A stretch of DNA of 64,000 nucleotides, taken from Xestospongia muta. Lineage: Eukaryota > Porifera > Demospongiae > Haplosclerida > Petrosiidae. Location of the stretch: positions 19,913,484 to 19,977,483 of the forward strand of contig OY848918.1 of the NCBI GenBank assembly GCA_963693285.1. Reading direction: 5' to 3'. This document shows positions 11,252-24,887 of the stretch, piece by piece. Numbering within the stretch: the first letter of the stretch is position 1; the number at the start of each line of letters is the position of its first letter. The position numbers and the translations under genes are program-made. The notes below the pieces were generated by a model. It was not told the DNA's origin and made no database searches. It was given only the letters and a program-made list of their open reading frames with translations.

Positions 11252-14200
11252 TAGTTAGTAGACCTTCTGGTGAAGGTGTATAGGCTAACTGCATTTCAAA
11301 CTTGTTTATTCAAGGAAATAATGATAATAAACTGTGATACTATACTTAAAAAAAAAGAATACAAAACATTACAAATAAAGAGTGAAGTTTTGAAGCTATT
11401 TTTTATTTTTCATATTATAAGCCTTCATTTCTTCATTATGCACTTGTTAAAAAGAGCTTTGAATAAAGCAAACATAATAACATTAAAATACTTAATAAAG
11501 CTAGAACATTAGACAGTATATATTGTGAGAGTTATGCAGCAAAGTAATGTGACAATATAATTTGACAGTGCAACTGAAATCAATCATACTTTCATAGGCT
11601 TTACCACCAAAGACAAAAGCAAAATGAAGAGTTAAAAAGACAATTTTTTTACCCTCTCAACCCACTTAGCTGAGCAAAATATTTAGCTTCATACACTTTT
11701 ATTTCAGCCTGAAGATCAGTGTAGGAAGAGAAAATCTCCCCAACAACAAATGTACAATTTACCATGTGCTACAGTAACTCATGTTTGGTCAGTTGGGTGT
11801 TGTCTCACATTTAAGGGAGTGGTTTTAATTGCCGAACCTATAGTCTTGAATTAACACGTCCGGTTACCGACCTATAGGCACTACCATTTATTTATTACAT
11901 TCCATAAATTTAATTATTAATGTGAATATTAGTTTATTATTGATTTGGTATTGTTTAAGAGGAGCTGTCTAGTCAGTCAATAAAGTTCCTATTATTATAA
12001 ATTTGAAATATATTATACATGAAGTACATTACACTATGTATAGGATTATATACAATGTCTAAAAGACAATCAACTGAAAAAAAAATAGTCCATTAACTAA
12101 AGAAACAATTTTATAGATATTTTTTTAGAATGAATGGATACGTTGTGTTCTAAAATTATATTGTATTATTATAGTATCAAATATGGTGTGGCCATGTTGT
12201 TGTAGGATAAGGTTTACAAGTCAGTTATCAGAACTTGCTGAGGGCTTCTAGAATGAATATAAAGAGATTAAACCATACAAGATTATTATGAAGAATTATA
12301 AGTCACAGAATCAAAATCGTGTAATGTTTGAGTGTGTAATATAATATCAGTAGTCCTTTTCAGGCAATTATAATTTTTATGAATTAAATTATTATTATTG
12401 ATAAATATATCTGCAATGATTAATGACTTCATAAATGTAATTATCTGTCTAATAAGCTTACTATCATCATGTATTATATACTAATACAATACACTAAGTC
12501 TACTAATGAAGGAAGAGACAGATACATAAGTGCTGATAGATAAATTTGAGATGATTATTGTAAGTTCTTGCGTAATAGGACACTAGCAATTAAAACAAGT
12601 ATTCATTTTTATCATAATCACAGATACACTCGTATAATCAATTTCAAATATTGTTTCATAGCTCATATTCTTGGTAATATTATTATATTCTAATAATTTA
12701 GTTATTAATGCTAACATTTACATGTGGTTTAGTACTGTTTAGTTGGAACAGTCTAGTCAGTTACTATAATTAGTATATGTCATACCTGGACTACTCTGTA
12801 CTATAGATAGGGTTATATATATATATTATGTCTAAATGTCAATTAACTGAAATTCATTATGTTAAAATGATTAGTACTTTTGGAAACTTCACTATGGTTT
12901 TAAAGCCTGACAACACTCTAATTCACGTGTCAGGCCAGCTCCACCCTAATAGAGCTGTGATTGATGGACGCATGCACGTCTCAGCCACACCTAATATTTA
13001 ACCACACCTGCAACAATCACACATGCAAGATCAGAAGATCCTTATGTATTAAACTATATCACTTACTACTAGCTATGTAGATGTAGATGCTGTTGACTAG
13101 TGTAATTGCACCAACATAATACATGTCATCTGTCATTGTATGGCTTTGCCATCAAAGGATGTAGTGTTATCTTAAGGTCACGCAAAACAGCAATATGAAG
13201 TGGACATGGTCTTATATGTATTTATATTAATATATACAATTGAATATATTTAATGTATCAGTTCAAAATGTGAAAATCAGTCAAACCAATGTTTTCATTT
13301 AAACAGGTTGTACATAGCAATTCTGTGTATTTGACATAACTACATTCCATAGTATAAGTTAATACTGTTACAATATAGAAGAATTAGTTACTGTATCATA
13401 TATAATTAGATCATTGGTTGATTAGTGTGTCATCAACATTAATTTATTAAAGTTATCATACTAACTAAGTAATTATGTTTGTTAGCTATAGCATTGTTTT
13501 ATTCTATAGTTTTATGTGAATATGGAAAGAAATTTATTAAAATTGAGTCTGTTTCTTGTTTTTTGATCTTCACATAAAAAAATATTCCAATTATGATAAT
13601 AAGCATAGTCACACAGTTAGCATGACAAACGTGAATGACAAAATTGTGACGTGCAACTACACTAGCCGATAGTTACTATGTCTATGTAGCTGAAAGTAAA
13701 TCATATATCATATTGTTGTTATTGATGTTTCTATATGGAATGATTGCTTTGATATAAAAATTTGTAGAATATATATACTATAATATGATATATCTGGCAG
13801 TAGCTCATCTGACTTTATACATCATAATGACACAGTAAGTTAAATCTAGTAGAGATGAGTCTTGGTATTAAATAATAGAGAAAGGTCATTTAATATTCTG
13901 AAATGAAGGAAGTCATATGAAACTGAATAGTTACTGAAATCATTAAAATGAGCTAATGTACATTAGACTAATTGTATATGTCCTTTTGTCTTGTGAGTTA
14001 TTTCATTGTTCTATTTTATATGATATTAACAAATTAATTTCTGTCTCTTTTATATTCTTGTCAAGTTGACATTAGATACCATCATCAACATCATTGAGTC
14101 TTCACTTATAACATGTACCAAAGTTAATAGCAGTATTAACTCAACATTGTCATCTAATTCTTCACTGTCTACTTTAAAGTAGTCAATTCCACTGATATTA

Positions 14201-15116
14201 TATGATGTTAGTGTGTTACTAGTTAGAAACTGATAAGAGTAATGTAATTAGTAGAACTAGAAAAGCTTTGACAAAATATGGAAATCAAGTAGGCTTATAA
14301 ACTATAGATATTGTTTTAGAGTATCCCTTATATTGTCCTTTACAGCTAGGTTGATCAGTTATATAAATAGTTTACTGTACTGGACATATACTAATTTATG
14401 TATCCACTCCTTTTGATAATGATAGACAGTTTTCAGTACATAGTTATTGCTGTGTTCATTACTTACAACCATTTTAAATACACACCAGTAAATAAAGCTA
14501 AGATAATAGTTAATAATCTGGAGAGATCATTGTGTTTCCATACGATATCATTATAGGAATGTATATGTGTAAAGTAACTATGATCTCTTCTATAGCTTGT
14601 AACTGATAATACACTAGTACAAAGGATAGAGATAAACTTAATGAAGAAGTACTTTGCCAATCTATAATAGAGGGGAAAAAGGAGGGTGCAGTCATTTAAA
14701 GGAAATTAACAATGTTATATGTGCTGTGAAAATGAACAACATTAAAGTAAAATTACACAACAATTTTAATACATATCGTTGTCAGTCATAATTACTATTT
14801 TTATTAATATCTCTTATAAAATCTTATACATTTTATTTGGGAGTTACATATAATTATACTTGTACATCGTATTGTTATAATTAACCCTGAAATCGAAAGG
14901 GTTAAAAATTGACTACCTCATGGCGGGTATATGAAGCTTTGTTGAAATGCCCAGCTATTTACCTCATACTGGGACATAGAAGAGAATAGAATGTAGAGAC
15001 CTTAGTTGATACAAATGAACACTTTAAGGTAGGTGTAATATATACAATATTGAACAACAAAAGTAGTCACAAGTTAGTTTGAGCTAACTAGTTTATTACT
15101 TTTTTTTATACATTTT
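11252..15116. other. 3.9 kb gene-free region with one dispersed repeat pair
   Basis: Two diverged direct copies of about 170 bp lie at roughly 11905-12085 and 12695-12865. They share phrases near agtttattattgatttggt / tgtctagtcagt and ending tctaaa..tcaattaactga. Near 13735-13780 the phrase tgctttgatataaaaatt recurs in variant form at about 46870-46910. No credible gene was seen on either strand. Confidence 0.5.
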
Positions 15117-16115
15117 AACTCTAGATGTAGCAATGTAGTAGTGGCAATTATATATGTGAGAGTGATATGTCCACCCAGAAATGTCAATGTGTTAAAGAAA
15201 CTTATTTCTGGTGACACAAGTTTTAATTTGTTGTAGTTATTTTTATAATATAGAAATGTGTCTGAGGCTATTACAAAGTGGGTGTGGTCTCAACCCAGAT
15301 ATAACAGAAAACCTTTAAGAAACAGTTTTTGTAGGTAACTTTGGTAATTTGAAGTTTGAAGTTGTCTGTAATGGTCATTTTTATACTATAGGAATGTGGC
15401 TGAGGCTATTAAAAATTACGTGTGGTCTGAGTGGTCTTCACCCAGACATAACAGAAAGTGTTAAAGAAACAGTTGTTGCTGGTAACTTAAGGTTAGAACT
15501 TGTCTGTAATAATTATTTTCATAATATGGGAATGTGGCCAAAGCTATTACAAAGTGGATGTGGTGTCTCCACCCAGATAAAGCAGGAAACGTATTAACCC
15601 TTCAACTGTGTTATTCAATTATTGCTCGTTAAGGGCGTGGTGCGGGACAAAAATTGCTTGAATCAACTATTGTCTTGTCTTACCATTTGAAGGTGTTTTT
15701 GCGGTTTCTATTTATAGTAGAAGTTTAAAAATAACTTTGTGGTTAGCCATGAGGCACTGTGGGAAGAAGTAAGTCAGCAAGGAGTTTGTATTCTATCGAT
15801 GCTCGTACCTTTGTCTATGTATATCATCAATAAAACCATTGAAATCGTCATCGCTGAAATCGCTATCTTTTTCTTCCATCAATTATAACAATGCCTTGGG
15901 ATCATTTGAACTTAGAAAATGAGCCATTTCGAAAGAAAAGTCGATCCAAAAAAGCGAATGTTTTTATAACAGCTCCAGGTACCTAAAAGAGCCTTCCGCG
16001 TTTTGCAATGAAATTGGGTGGGGCTCCGTATGGAGCCTTCGGCAAACGAAGGGTTAAGAAACAACTATTGCTAGTAACTTAAGGTTTGAAGTTGCCTGTA
16101 ATAGTCCTCTTAGAT
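15117..16115. repeat. 138-bp minisatellite, about 3.5 units, split by an insertion
   Basis: The word aatgtg[gt]ctgaggc/ccaaagc recurs at 15255, 15393 and 15531, exactly 138 bp apart, with a more diverged unit before. The unit ends with gtctgtaat..ttttcataatatgg. Unit four is interrupted at a TTAA at 15594-15597 by a 456-bp element and resumes at 16054. An 82-codon open frame through two units is a by-product of the repeat. Confidence 0.75.
15598..16053 (-). mobile_element. piggyBac-type MITE, 456 bp, TTAA flanks
   Basis: Flanked by TTAA on both sides, with inverted ends CCCTTC...GAAGGG, as in piggyBac elements. Read on the reverse strand, behind an end rich in GGAGCC/GGGTGGGGCTC, there is the start of a transposase-like frame: F-L-S-S-N-D-P-K-A-L-L, then an in-frame stop, then E-E-K-D-S-D-F-S-D-D-D-F. 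This matches the acidic N-terminus of the larger copies at 45652 and 51312. So it is an internally deleted derivative of that family. Removing it and one TTAA restores the 138-bp repeat. Confidence 0.82.
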
Positions 16116-16934
16116 ACCATAATATAATGTTAGTCAAATCACTTATATCAGAGCTACAATATTGATATTGAGTTCTACTGTTCTGATGTACATATAGGGT
16201 ACATAGAAGAGGATGTCTCTTCATACAGTGACTAATCCTAACAAAAAATGTAATGAAAATAAAATTTTTGAAGACAACAACATCCTTCAAGAGATATTTT
16301 TATAAGACTAGAAGATAGATATTTAACATCTGTTGCTAGGCAACAAAAGGCTAAGGGTCACTTTAGACAGTGCACTTATATGATATCCTTTTTATTCATA
16401 GTTGTAAGAGTTTTAATGACAGATTTAGCTGTTAAAATCACAAACCAGCAAAATCCCTTTTAGTTTAGATCACTTACATAATAGAAGGAAGTGGTCCATA
16501 AAAAGGTATACTTCAACATTACAATGTATGTGAATACCTAGGTTTATTACATGTCTACTATACAGTTATCATAATCTATACCATTTCTGTGATTTTGTGA
16601 CATTTGAAGAATTGTTGATTAGACCAGAATTCTGCAATTTGTAACAGCTGTCTTAATTGTAATATAGTATCAATGAATATAATTAATAATGTAATTATGA
16701 ATACAGGATGCTGTCACATAAATTATTACTTGTTTACTTTTGTCTGGAGTACTTACTTTAATTTCATTCCAAAGCAGTAGTTTATAGTAAATTATTGAAG
16801 TGAAAATTTTGCAGATGAGATAACTTCTTGATTCCAATATGGTACATACTGTATATAGTTTTAGTATATATATTGTATTGTTGTATTTATTACTGACACT
16901 AGTAAGCAACAACTTTGTCTAGTTTAGAAAAAGA
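16116..16934. other. Gene-free spacer
   Basis: AT-rich, no coding, structural or repeat signal that I can support. Confidence 0.4.
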
Positions 16935-17515
16935 GCAGTCAAAATCAATGGTAATCTTGTGGTATGTGTACATAATTAGCCTTTTTTTCAATTTCCTTGT
17001 TGAGGAAACCTTGTCATTAGGATTTGTGTTACAACAATGAGGTACAACAGAAGGGCTTTGTGTTCTACCATACTGTTATGACTAACTTTCATTCTGTATG
17101 TTATTACTATCTCCTCTCTGAGGCAGACTCTTTTTTTGACAGACTTAGATGTTATAAGAAAGCCTCATCTATGTTGTATTAGTGTTCCACAAACATACCT
17201 TTTTTTTTCTTTTCAACAGGTCTTAATGATCAACTCCAGTACAAGATTATCAAAGCAGACATGATGGAAATGGTAATGTATTTTTTCTATCAATTTCAAG
17301 GCAACTGCAGCACCAAGACCATTGTCACCTTTTTTCCATATGTATATATCCTGTTGTAACATGTACCCTCATCTAGATTATAAAGTGGCTTTTTGGTATA
17401 TTCTGTTTCATTGACAAACGTCCTTTGAATGGAACCATAGCTTCATCAATGCTCTTTACCAGGTATGAATAATTCACTAATTTTGTTATTCATGCATATA
17501 AAAATTGGTTTTACT
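16935..17515 (-). pseudogene. piggyBac transposase relic (different family from the TTAA-CCCTTC elements)
   Basis: Reverse-strand reading gives S-I-D-E-A-M-V-P-F-K-G-R-L-S-M-K-Q at about 17405-17455, the hallmark of the piggyBac DDE core (with a catalytic-type D). It is followed by H-V-T-T-G-Y, then G-L-G-A-A-V-A-L-K, then C-F-D-N-L near 17250 (second D region), then C-G-T-L-I-Q-H-R. Stops and frame changes occur between the blocks. The S-M-K-Q block is not recoverable in the copies at 45652 and 51312, so family identity cannot be compared there. No ends were found. Confidence 0.7.
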
Positions 17516-19013
<1,498 letters not shown>

Positions 19014-19019
19014 TTTATT
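19014..19019 (-). terminator. Polyadenylation signal AATAAA of the SAMD3-like gene
   Basis: Reverse strand reads AATAAA 43 bases past the TGA stop at 19062-19064, the expected place for the 3' end signal. Confidence 0.55.
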
Positions 19020-19061
19020 GCATATAAAAATATATCTTCATTAGTGGTTTTGTCAATTCCA

Positions 19062-21350
19062 TCAAACTAAATCAGCCTCTAACGGTTCTTCCTCCAAACA
19101 GTCATGTTGAGTCATAAATAGATTAGATGCAATAGGTGCTTTCTCAGCTCTATATATGGGTGGGGCTGCAATTATGTTCACATCAGGAGGGTTGTGACTA
19201 GTAGTAGATGAAAGTGGCAAAACGGGACTGTCAGGAATAGGTTTAAAAGTGTAGTCATCAGCTTGTTCTCTGAGGACAGATGCAGGAGTTGACTAAAAAA
19301 ACAAAGAAATGTGTACATGTTATTGCACTGAAAAAAATAAAGAGTGTTATACACACCAAATTAGGTGTTCGATTGTTGTCCCTATACGCACACTCAAAAA
19401 AGTGTGTTCTTCACACTTTTGAGATTGTGTGTAAAACACACTTGTACTGTAGTGTGTATGCTATGGTGTGCCAGACACATTTCTTTTATAGCAATAAATA
19501 TAGCAATCAGAAACATTGTATATACAAACTCAGAAAATATGATTAAATGAATAAAAAAAGAACTGTCCCTCAATTGACAATGAATGTGTATGCTATGGTG
19601 TGCCAGACACACTTCTTATATAGCAATAAATATAGCAATCAGAAACATTGTATATACAAAATCAGAAAATATGATTAAATGAATAAAAAAAGAACTGTCC
19701 CTCAATTGACAATGAATGTGTATGCTATGGTGTGCCAGACACACTTCTTATATAGCAATAAATATAGCAATCAGAAACATTGTATATACAAAATCAGAAA
19801 ATATGATTAAATGAATGAAAAAAGAACTGTCCCTCAATTGACAATGAAAGAAAAGAAATTCTTGACAGTAGGACTTAGCTTCTCACCATTACCCCCCAAC
19901 AACAACACCTCCAAGAATGAGAAGAGATTGTTGCAGCCTTTCGGATATTTAATGTTGAATACAAAGTAAGATGATAGCAGAGTAATTGTGGAACAGCTTC
20001 AGCGTCTACTTCTGTAACCACTATACAGTCAATCACTAGGAAGAACTGATCCCCAAACATAAGAACGTAAGGTTCGGGCTGAGAGATATTTTTCACCAAT
20101 TCTTCCATCCCTGGAACTCCACACTACAACAGGTACATGTTGAAATAAAGTTTGTGTAACTTACATCAGAGAATTTGAGGAGTTTATTAGCTGCTGCTTT
20201 AACTCGGGTGTCAGGTAAGAGAAGAGGCAGGAGTCGGAAAGCATTGAGAGATTCTGAAATGAAAAAATGTGAACTTTTACCCATATTGTGCATACTCGAG
20301 TCTTACCTGGTATACCCTTTTTGTCTTCAATCATTTGCTTAGTTTTGGCAGATGTTTTTGCTTCAACTAAAGCCTGTTCCATTATTCTCTCTGAAATTCT
20401 TTCCCATTTTCTCATACATGATTCTCTCAAGTCAACCATCTTGGTCATCCTCTCCATTTCTTTGATTATCTACATGGTAAAGTAAGTATCCAAGAAAACC
20501 TAGAACAGAAATGTACCTCCTCTTCTTCCTTTAGAAAGGGAAATCTTGTGAATACTTCACACATACTACTTGTAGTCAACAAGTCCTCTCGTCGCATTGC
20601 AAATGAAAGGTTAACTAACTCATCAACAACTGCTTTATTTGGACTTTTTTTCTTATATTCAGCACAGATCATTTTGTTATGGCATTCAAAGGACACAGCA
20701 TCTTCACCTACAAAAGTTTATGAACAGTTAATTTGTGGTAAATGTATTCATGTACATTTTCAAGAAAATTTTAATCCATAACAGACATACACATAAATTA
20801 CAAATTAAAGCTAAAATCACCTCCATACATTAAAGACATTTACAGTATTATGTTACCAGGTGGAATATCAGGTGTTTCCAAAGCAGTTGTGAGCCCAGAT
20901 AGCATTGACGTAGATGCAGTACTGCTTGAGGTACATGTATTAGCTTGTTTCTCTTCAGGCTTGTCTCTGGTTTTCTTTATTCTTCTGAATTCCTTAAACC
21001 TGTTCTTAAGACAGCACACAAACGCACCCTATTAGTACTACTATTTGCTTGATGTTAGTATTAAAATATACCTGTGGTGTTCCTTGTGGAGACCTGAGGA
21101 AAGGATATTTTTCAATGACTGAGAGGGCTACATTGTCGTAATCAAGTGCAGTCGGATATCGCTTATAAGACAAAACAGCACTGGCAATAGCAGACATAAA
21201 TTTCTTGTTTGTTTCTCTTGACATCTTTTTTTCTCTCAAGGCCAACTTAATATCTTTTGTGAAATGTTTTGGCACTGGGAAAGGTTTCGGTAAAGGGACA
21301 GAATCATCTTCATCCCTTACGACACGTCTTTTTTTGAACTGAACTTCATC
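19062..21350 (-). CDS. SAMD3-like uncharacterised protein, one apparent frameshift
   Basis: Reverse-strand exons with matching phases: 21072-21350, 20857-21004, 20517-20707, 20307-20469, 20165-20253, about 19885-20123, and 19062-19292 (TGA). Landmarks read in order: Y-P-T-A-L-D-Y-D-N-V-A then I-E-K-Y-P-F-L-R-S-P-Q-G; N-R-F-K-E-F-R-R; S-F-E-C-H-N-K-M; F-A-M-R-R-E-D and F-T-R-F-P-F-L-K; L-L-P-L-L-L-P-D; P-Y-V-L-M-F-G-D and F-L-V-I-D. I associate this series with SAMD3-like proteins of fishes and invertebrates (function unknown). The N-terminus, including any SAM domain, was not found; upstream coding near 21420-21440 (W-Y-N-S-S-P-E) is only possible. In the exon ending near 19885 the family-like reading V-F-N-I-K-Y-P-K-G-C is in another frame from F-L-V-I-D, so a base was lost, or the assembly has an error. 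The last junction is uncertain. Confidence 0.65.
19453..19848. repeat. 132-bp tandem repeat, three units, in the last intron of the SAMD3-like gene
   Basis: The start word tgtgtatgctatggtgtgcc occurs at 19453, 19585 and 19717, exactly 132 bp apart. Units are nearly identical; the third carries gaatgaaaaaag for gaataaaaaaag. A shorter related stretch with alternating cacact/agtgtg words sits just before. It lies within the intron and should be spliced out. Confidence 0.9.
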
Positions 21351-22416
21351 CTTAAATACAACATAGGAAAGATCATTAAAATATAAACCCTAACATACCT
21401 TTGAACACTCAGGACTAGAATTGTACCAATAGACACATAGTACTTCATTATGTCATGAGTTGTATCTTGAGTTAACTTAAAACTGGACAAATAAATAGAT
21501 GAATAGATTAACAGCAGATAAAATGGACAAAAAATTTCAAACAGGCACTTGCGTATAAATTGTTGCTATGCAGCCATCTTGAACAGAAAGTTATTAACAT
21601 TTAGTAGGTAACAAGCTTAATGATTGATATTGTCTTCCTGGATAAGACAAATGTATAATAACCAATTCTACAAAAGTGTTTGTTCGAAATTTGTTTGCAC
21701 GTTAGGTACTATTTTTATATTTATAGTCACAAATATACATATACTAAATGGTACCAATAGACACATAGATAGATGAAATAGATAAATGGATTACAATACC
21801 TTTGTAAACTGTATGTATCTTAAAAATACCAGTACTTTCTCAGTATTAGTAGTATAACTAGTACATTGTGAGTTCCTGTTAATAAACACTGCCAGAAAGG
21901 ATCAAGTGCACAGCTTGTATACTCACTTGTTCACAAGTGTGTCCACTTAGTGCACAATTTTAGAAATTGGAAGTGTCCAACGAGAGGGAAACTTTTGGAA
22001 ATGAACAATTGTGCACAGTAGGAGTGCACATCATTGTTCACTACAAGTGTCCTAGATTGTGCACTGATTGCACACCCATCAATAGTATTAATTATTATTC
22101 ATTGTTCACAACATTCATTAACTGATAATATTAATTCTTAATTATTATTCATTGTTCACAACAATCATTTACTGAAGCAACTGGTCACTATTTACAGTCC
22201 AGACAGGATGGTTGGAAGGAACAGGTAACTTGGAAGGTGATCCAATCTTCCTGATTTTTCTCACTATAAAGGTTCCCTATTTTCTGACTTTTTCTTCATA
22301 ATGTTTGTCAAGATGTTGAAGAAATTCATTCAGTTCTATACAAGTGTTAAAAATACACATGATAAAAATATTGATTTCATACTTGTAGACTGCCAGGGTA
22401 ATTCATGTACAATTAA
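21351..22416. other. Region upstream of the SAMD3-like gene; short duplications
   Basis: Expected to hold that gene's 5' end, but no start codon or promoter can be fixed. At 22083-22190 a block of about 53 bp reading ttattattcattgttcacaa is tandemly doubled. Between 21900 and 22075 the word GTGCAC(A) recurs five or more times. Phrases such as accaatagacacatag are repeated at about 21424 and 21751. Confidence 0.45.
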
Positions 22417-23090
22417 CTACTCAGAACCCTCATCATCAGACTCTTCAGTCATGTAGTCAACTGTCAATTGATCCCAATACTTCCTCTCACTCTCCATTAC
22501 AACAAGAGATCTATTTTCAAATTTCTACTTAAAGTCACATAAATAGCACCAAAATTTAAACTTACTCTTCTTCTACCCTATCTCTATACTCTGGCTTTCT
22601 TTCTTGCTAACTCTTCATGGTTCTCTCTATCTTCATCCTTCCACTGTCTTCTCCATGCTTCATACTTTCTTTTGACAGCAACTACCCAAAGTGTCTAAAA
22701 GTATCATGATATTAATAGCCAAACCTGTTGCAATCTGAACATCATCTTTAACCTCTTTTGCTTGACATAGTTCATTTTCAATGACTCCCTTTACTTTTGA
22801 ATTATGTTCTGACTTTAAACTGGAAAATTCATGCATTCATAATTCAAAAGAATTACAATTGTTTACCTTTCCTCAGCTCTAAAATCTTCATCTAAGCTGT
22901 CATGAACAGCTGCCACTTTTTTCTGTAATGACAAAATCAGTATTGTATGTATGATACTCAAATAACCATCTTACTGTCAAACATCTTGTAACTTTGACTT
23001 TACTTTTATCACTCCCTGAACTGCTTGCACTACTACTTTTTCTTATATGTTCTTCAATAGCTTCGAGGCAACCTTCTAGGAATGACTGAT
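22417..23090 (-). pseudogene. Unidentified multi-exon reverse-strand gene, probably broken
   Basis: Coding character is clear in pieces. About 22978-23090 reads F-L-E-G-C-L-E-A-I-E-E-H-I-R-K then a serine run and ends phase 0 at GTAAGA. About 22867-22923 reads K-K-V-A-A-V-H-D-S-L-D-E-D-F-R. About 22726-22820 reads S-L-K-S-E-H-N-S-K-V-K-G-V-I-E-N-E-L. About 22560-22692 reads K-Y-E-A-W-R-R-Q-W-K-D-E-D then, after a one-base frame change, P-E-Y-R-D-R-V-E-E-E. 22417-22512 reads Y-W-D-Q-L-T-V-D-Y-M-T-E-E-S-D-D-E and TAG. Splice phases agree except between blocks three and four. It is charged and probably helical, with an acidic tail. I cannot name the family; the tail resembles acidic segments of uncharacterised invertebrate proteins. 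Confidence 0.5.
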
Positions 23091-23099
23091 TATGGATAT

Positions 23100-24887
23100 G
23101 TAGATAGTGTAATCAAACTTGATGACTTTAACTTGTTAATTAATTTTTAATAACATTCATTAGGTGACAATATAGCTAATTGTAATGAATACTGTTAACA
23201 ATTCCACCACTACTACTAATAACATATAATAATTAATAGTGGTGAAATGTACAAATTTGCCTTTAGAAGGTAAAATAAATAGAGTAATCATAAATGGAGT
23301 AGATAAACCAGGTCATTATCATATAAAAAAGGATTAAAGTAGTGGATAAATGGACTAACAAAGTAATGAATTTGATTAATAGTCAATTTAACTAAGTACA
23401 TCCTGTTATTTTTTAAGCTACAGTCAATGCTTTATCATTAGAGTAATCAAGTGTTAGCTCCTTGTCAGTACTAGCTGTATGATCTTTGTGAACATCAATG
23501 TAAAATTTGATATTAACCTATTGTGACTGTGATATTTGCAAAATGTGAAAAATAAATTATAAAAAAATATTATATTTTGTATTCAAAGGTCTATAATTTA
23601 TTCAAGTTTGGTTTGTCATTGACTACTAAATTTGATAGAGTTATTAGTTCATCAATAACATTCTAAAAGCTAGTAATGATTATACTGCAAATCTTAGAAG
23701 AAGGCAAAGAAAAAGAGAGAGTAAAATAGTACAGAATGAAATCATTACCCCTACATTATAATAATTATATTACCAATAGAAAGATAAGACTTTACCTTAT
23801 ATTTAAAAGTACAATGTTGTGGTAGTAAACCACACCCACAACTTATAATACTGTCAGCCCAGCTCCTAATTGAAGTCTTCTGGTTATAATAACCCTAAGT
23901 TTGATAAAGAGAGAGAGAGAGAGAGAGTAAAAGATAGACAAAAATTCAGACAAACATTATCAGAAAAAATACAATGTATGAGCATATCAAAGTTATGGAC
24001 CAAATAACATTAAAAATAAGATGCAGTCCAAACAATTATGAGACTGCACGATGTACCAAGCATGCTTCAGTACAATTAATTGGCCATTCTAACATGGACA
24101 GTACAACCTTCTGTTAGATAATAGATTGGGTCAATTAATTACTATTGAAATGTTTGGTAATTAATATTTAGTGAATATAAAAACATTTCTCAAGAGAATT
24201 GAAACTGATTCATTGAGTTTGATAAGATTTTTTCAGAATACTAAAGATAAAACTTTATTTCAACTAATTCCTGCTGTACTACAGTATACATGTATGTGTT
24301 AGTTTCATTAGGATATGAATACTGTCAGTTCCACCCACAAATTGTACACAATATATGAATATCAGTAGATAATGAAATATTGAGTTACAATAACACATGA
24401 ATATATTTTAGTTCCACCTCCCAATATTGTACAACACCATCATTATTATACATATCACTGACATCTTTACATTCTAGTATTTATGAACATTTTGTCAAAT
24501 AAATCCTCAAGGTGTACATTATGATGCCAATCTGTTTTTACCATAATATAATTTAAGTAGGTGTGGCCTGGAGAGACAAGTATTCAAAACACTTCACTGC
24601 TATATTATACTGACATTAAACTGTATACATTGTAGGTCTACTGTTAGTGTACATACTTCAGATAATACTACAGTCACTATAAGTGTAGGTGTAGTTCTAG
24701 TTACAGATATTTATAATTGGAAAATCCAAAGATTATTTTTAATATTACTACCGTTATTATAAGTGAATATAATTTATTATGTGAGGAGAATCAATGATAT
24801 TTGATTTGTCAATCACTCATGACCAATACATAGCACTTGTCATAATAATAATAATATTTATTGTTGTTATGTACATCAGTAGTTACT
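23100..24887. other. Gene-free region
   Basis: AT-rich; a short (GA) tract lies near 23908-23928. A scatter of TTATTATT-type words is present. No gene was seen on either strand. Confidence 0.45.

Noticed and set aside
11270..11512. 80-codon forward frame
   Set aside because: Lysine/isoleucine-rich composition as expected by chance from AT-rich DNA.
13540..13860. Link to the 46870 region as a transposon end
   Set aside because: Only about 40 bp of similarity, no ends or target duplication seen.
14463..14695. Two overlapping reverse frames of about 60 codons
   Set aside because: Overlapping frames in AT-rich DNA without splice or family signal.
15349..15597. 82-codon frame as a small protein
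   Set aside because: It is made of two 138-bp minisatellite units and is cut by the MITE.
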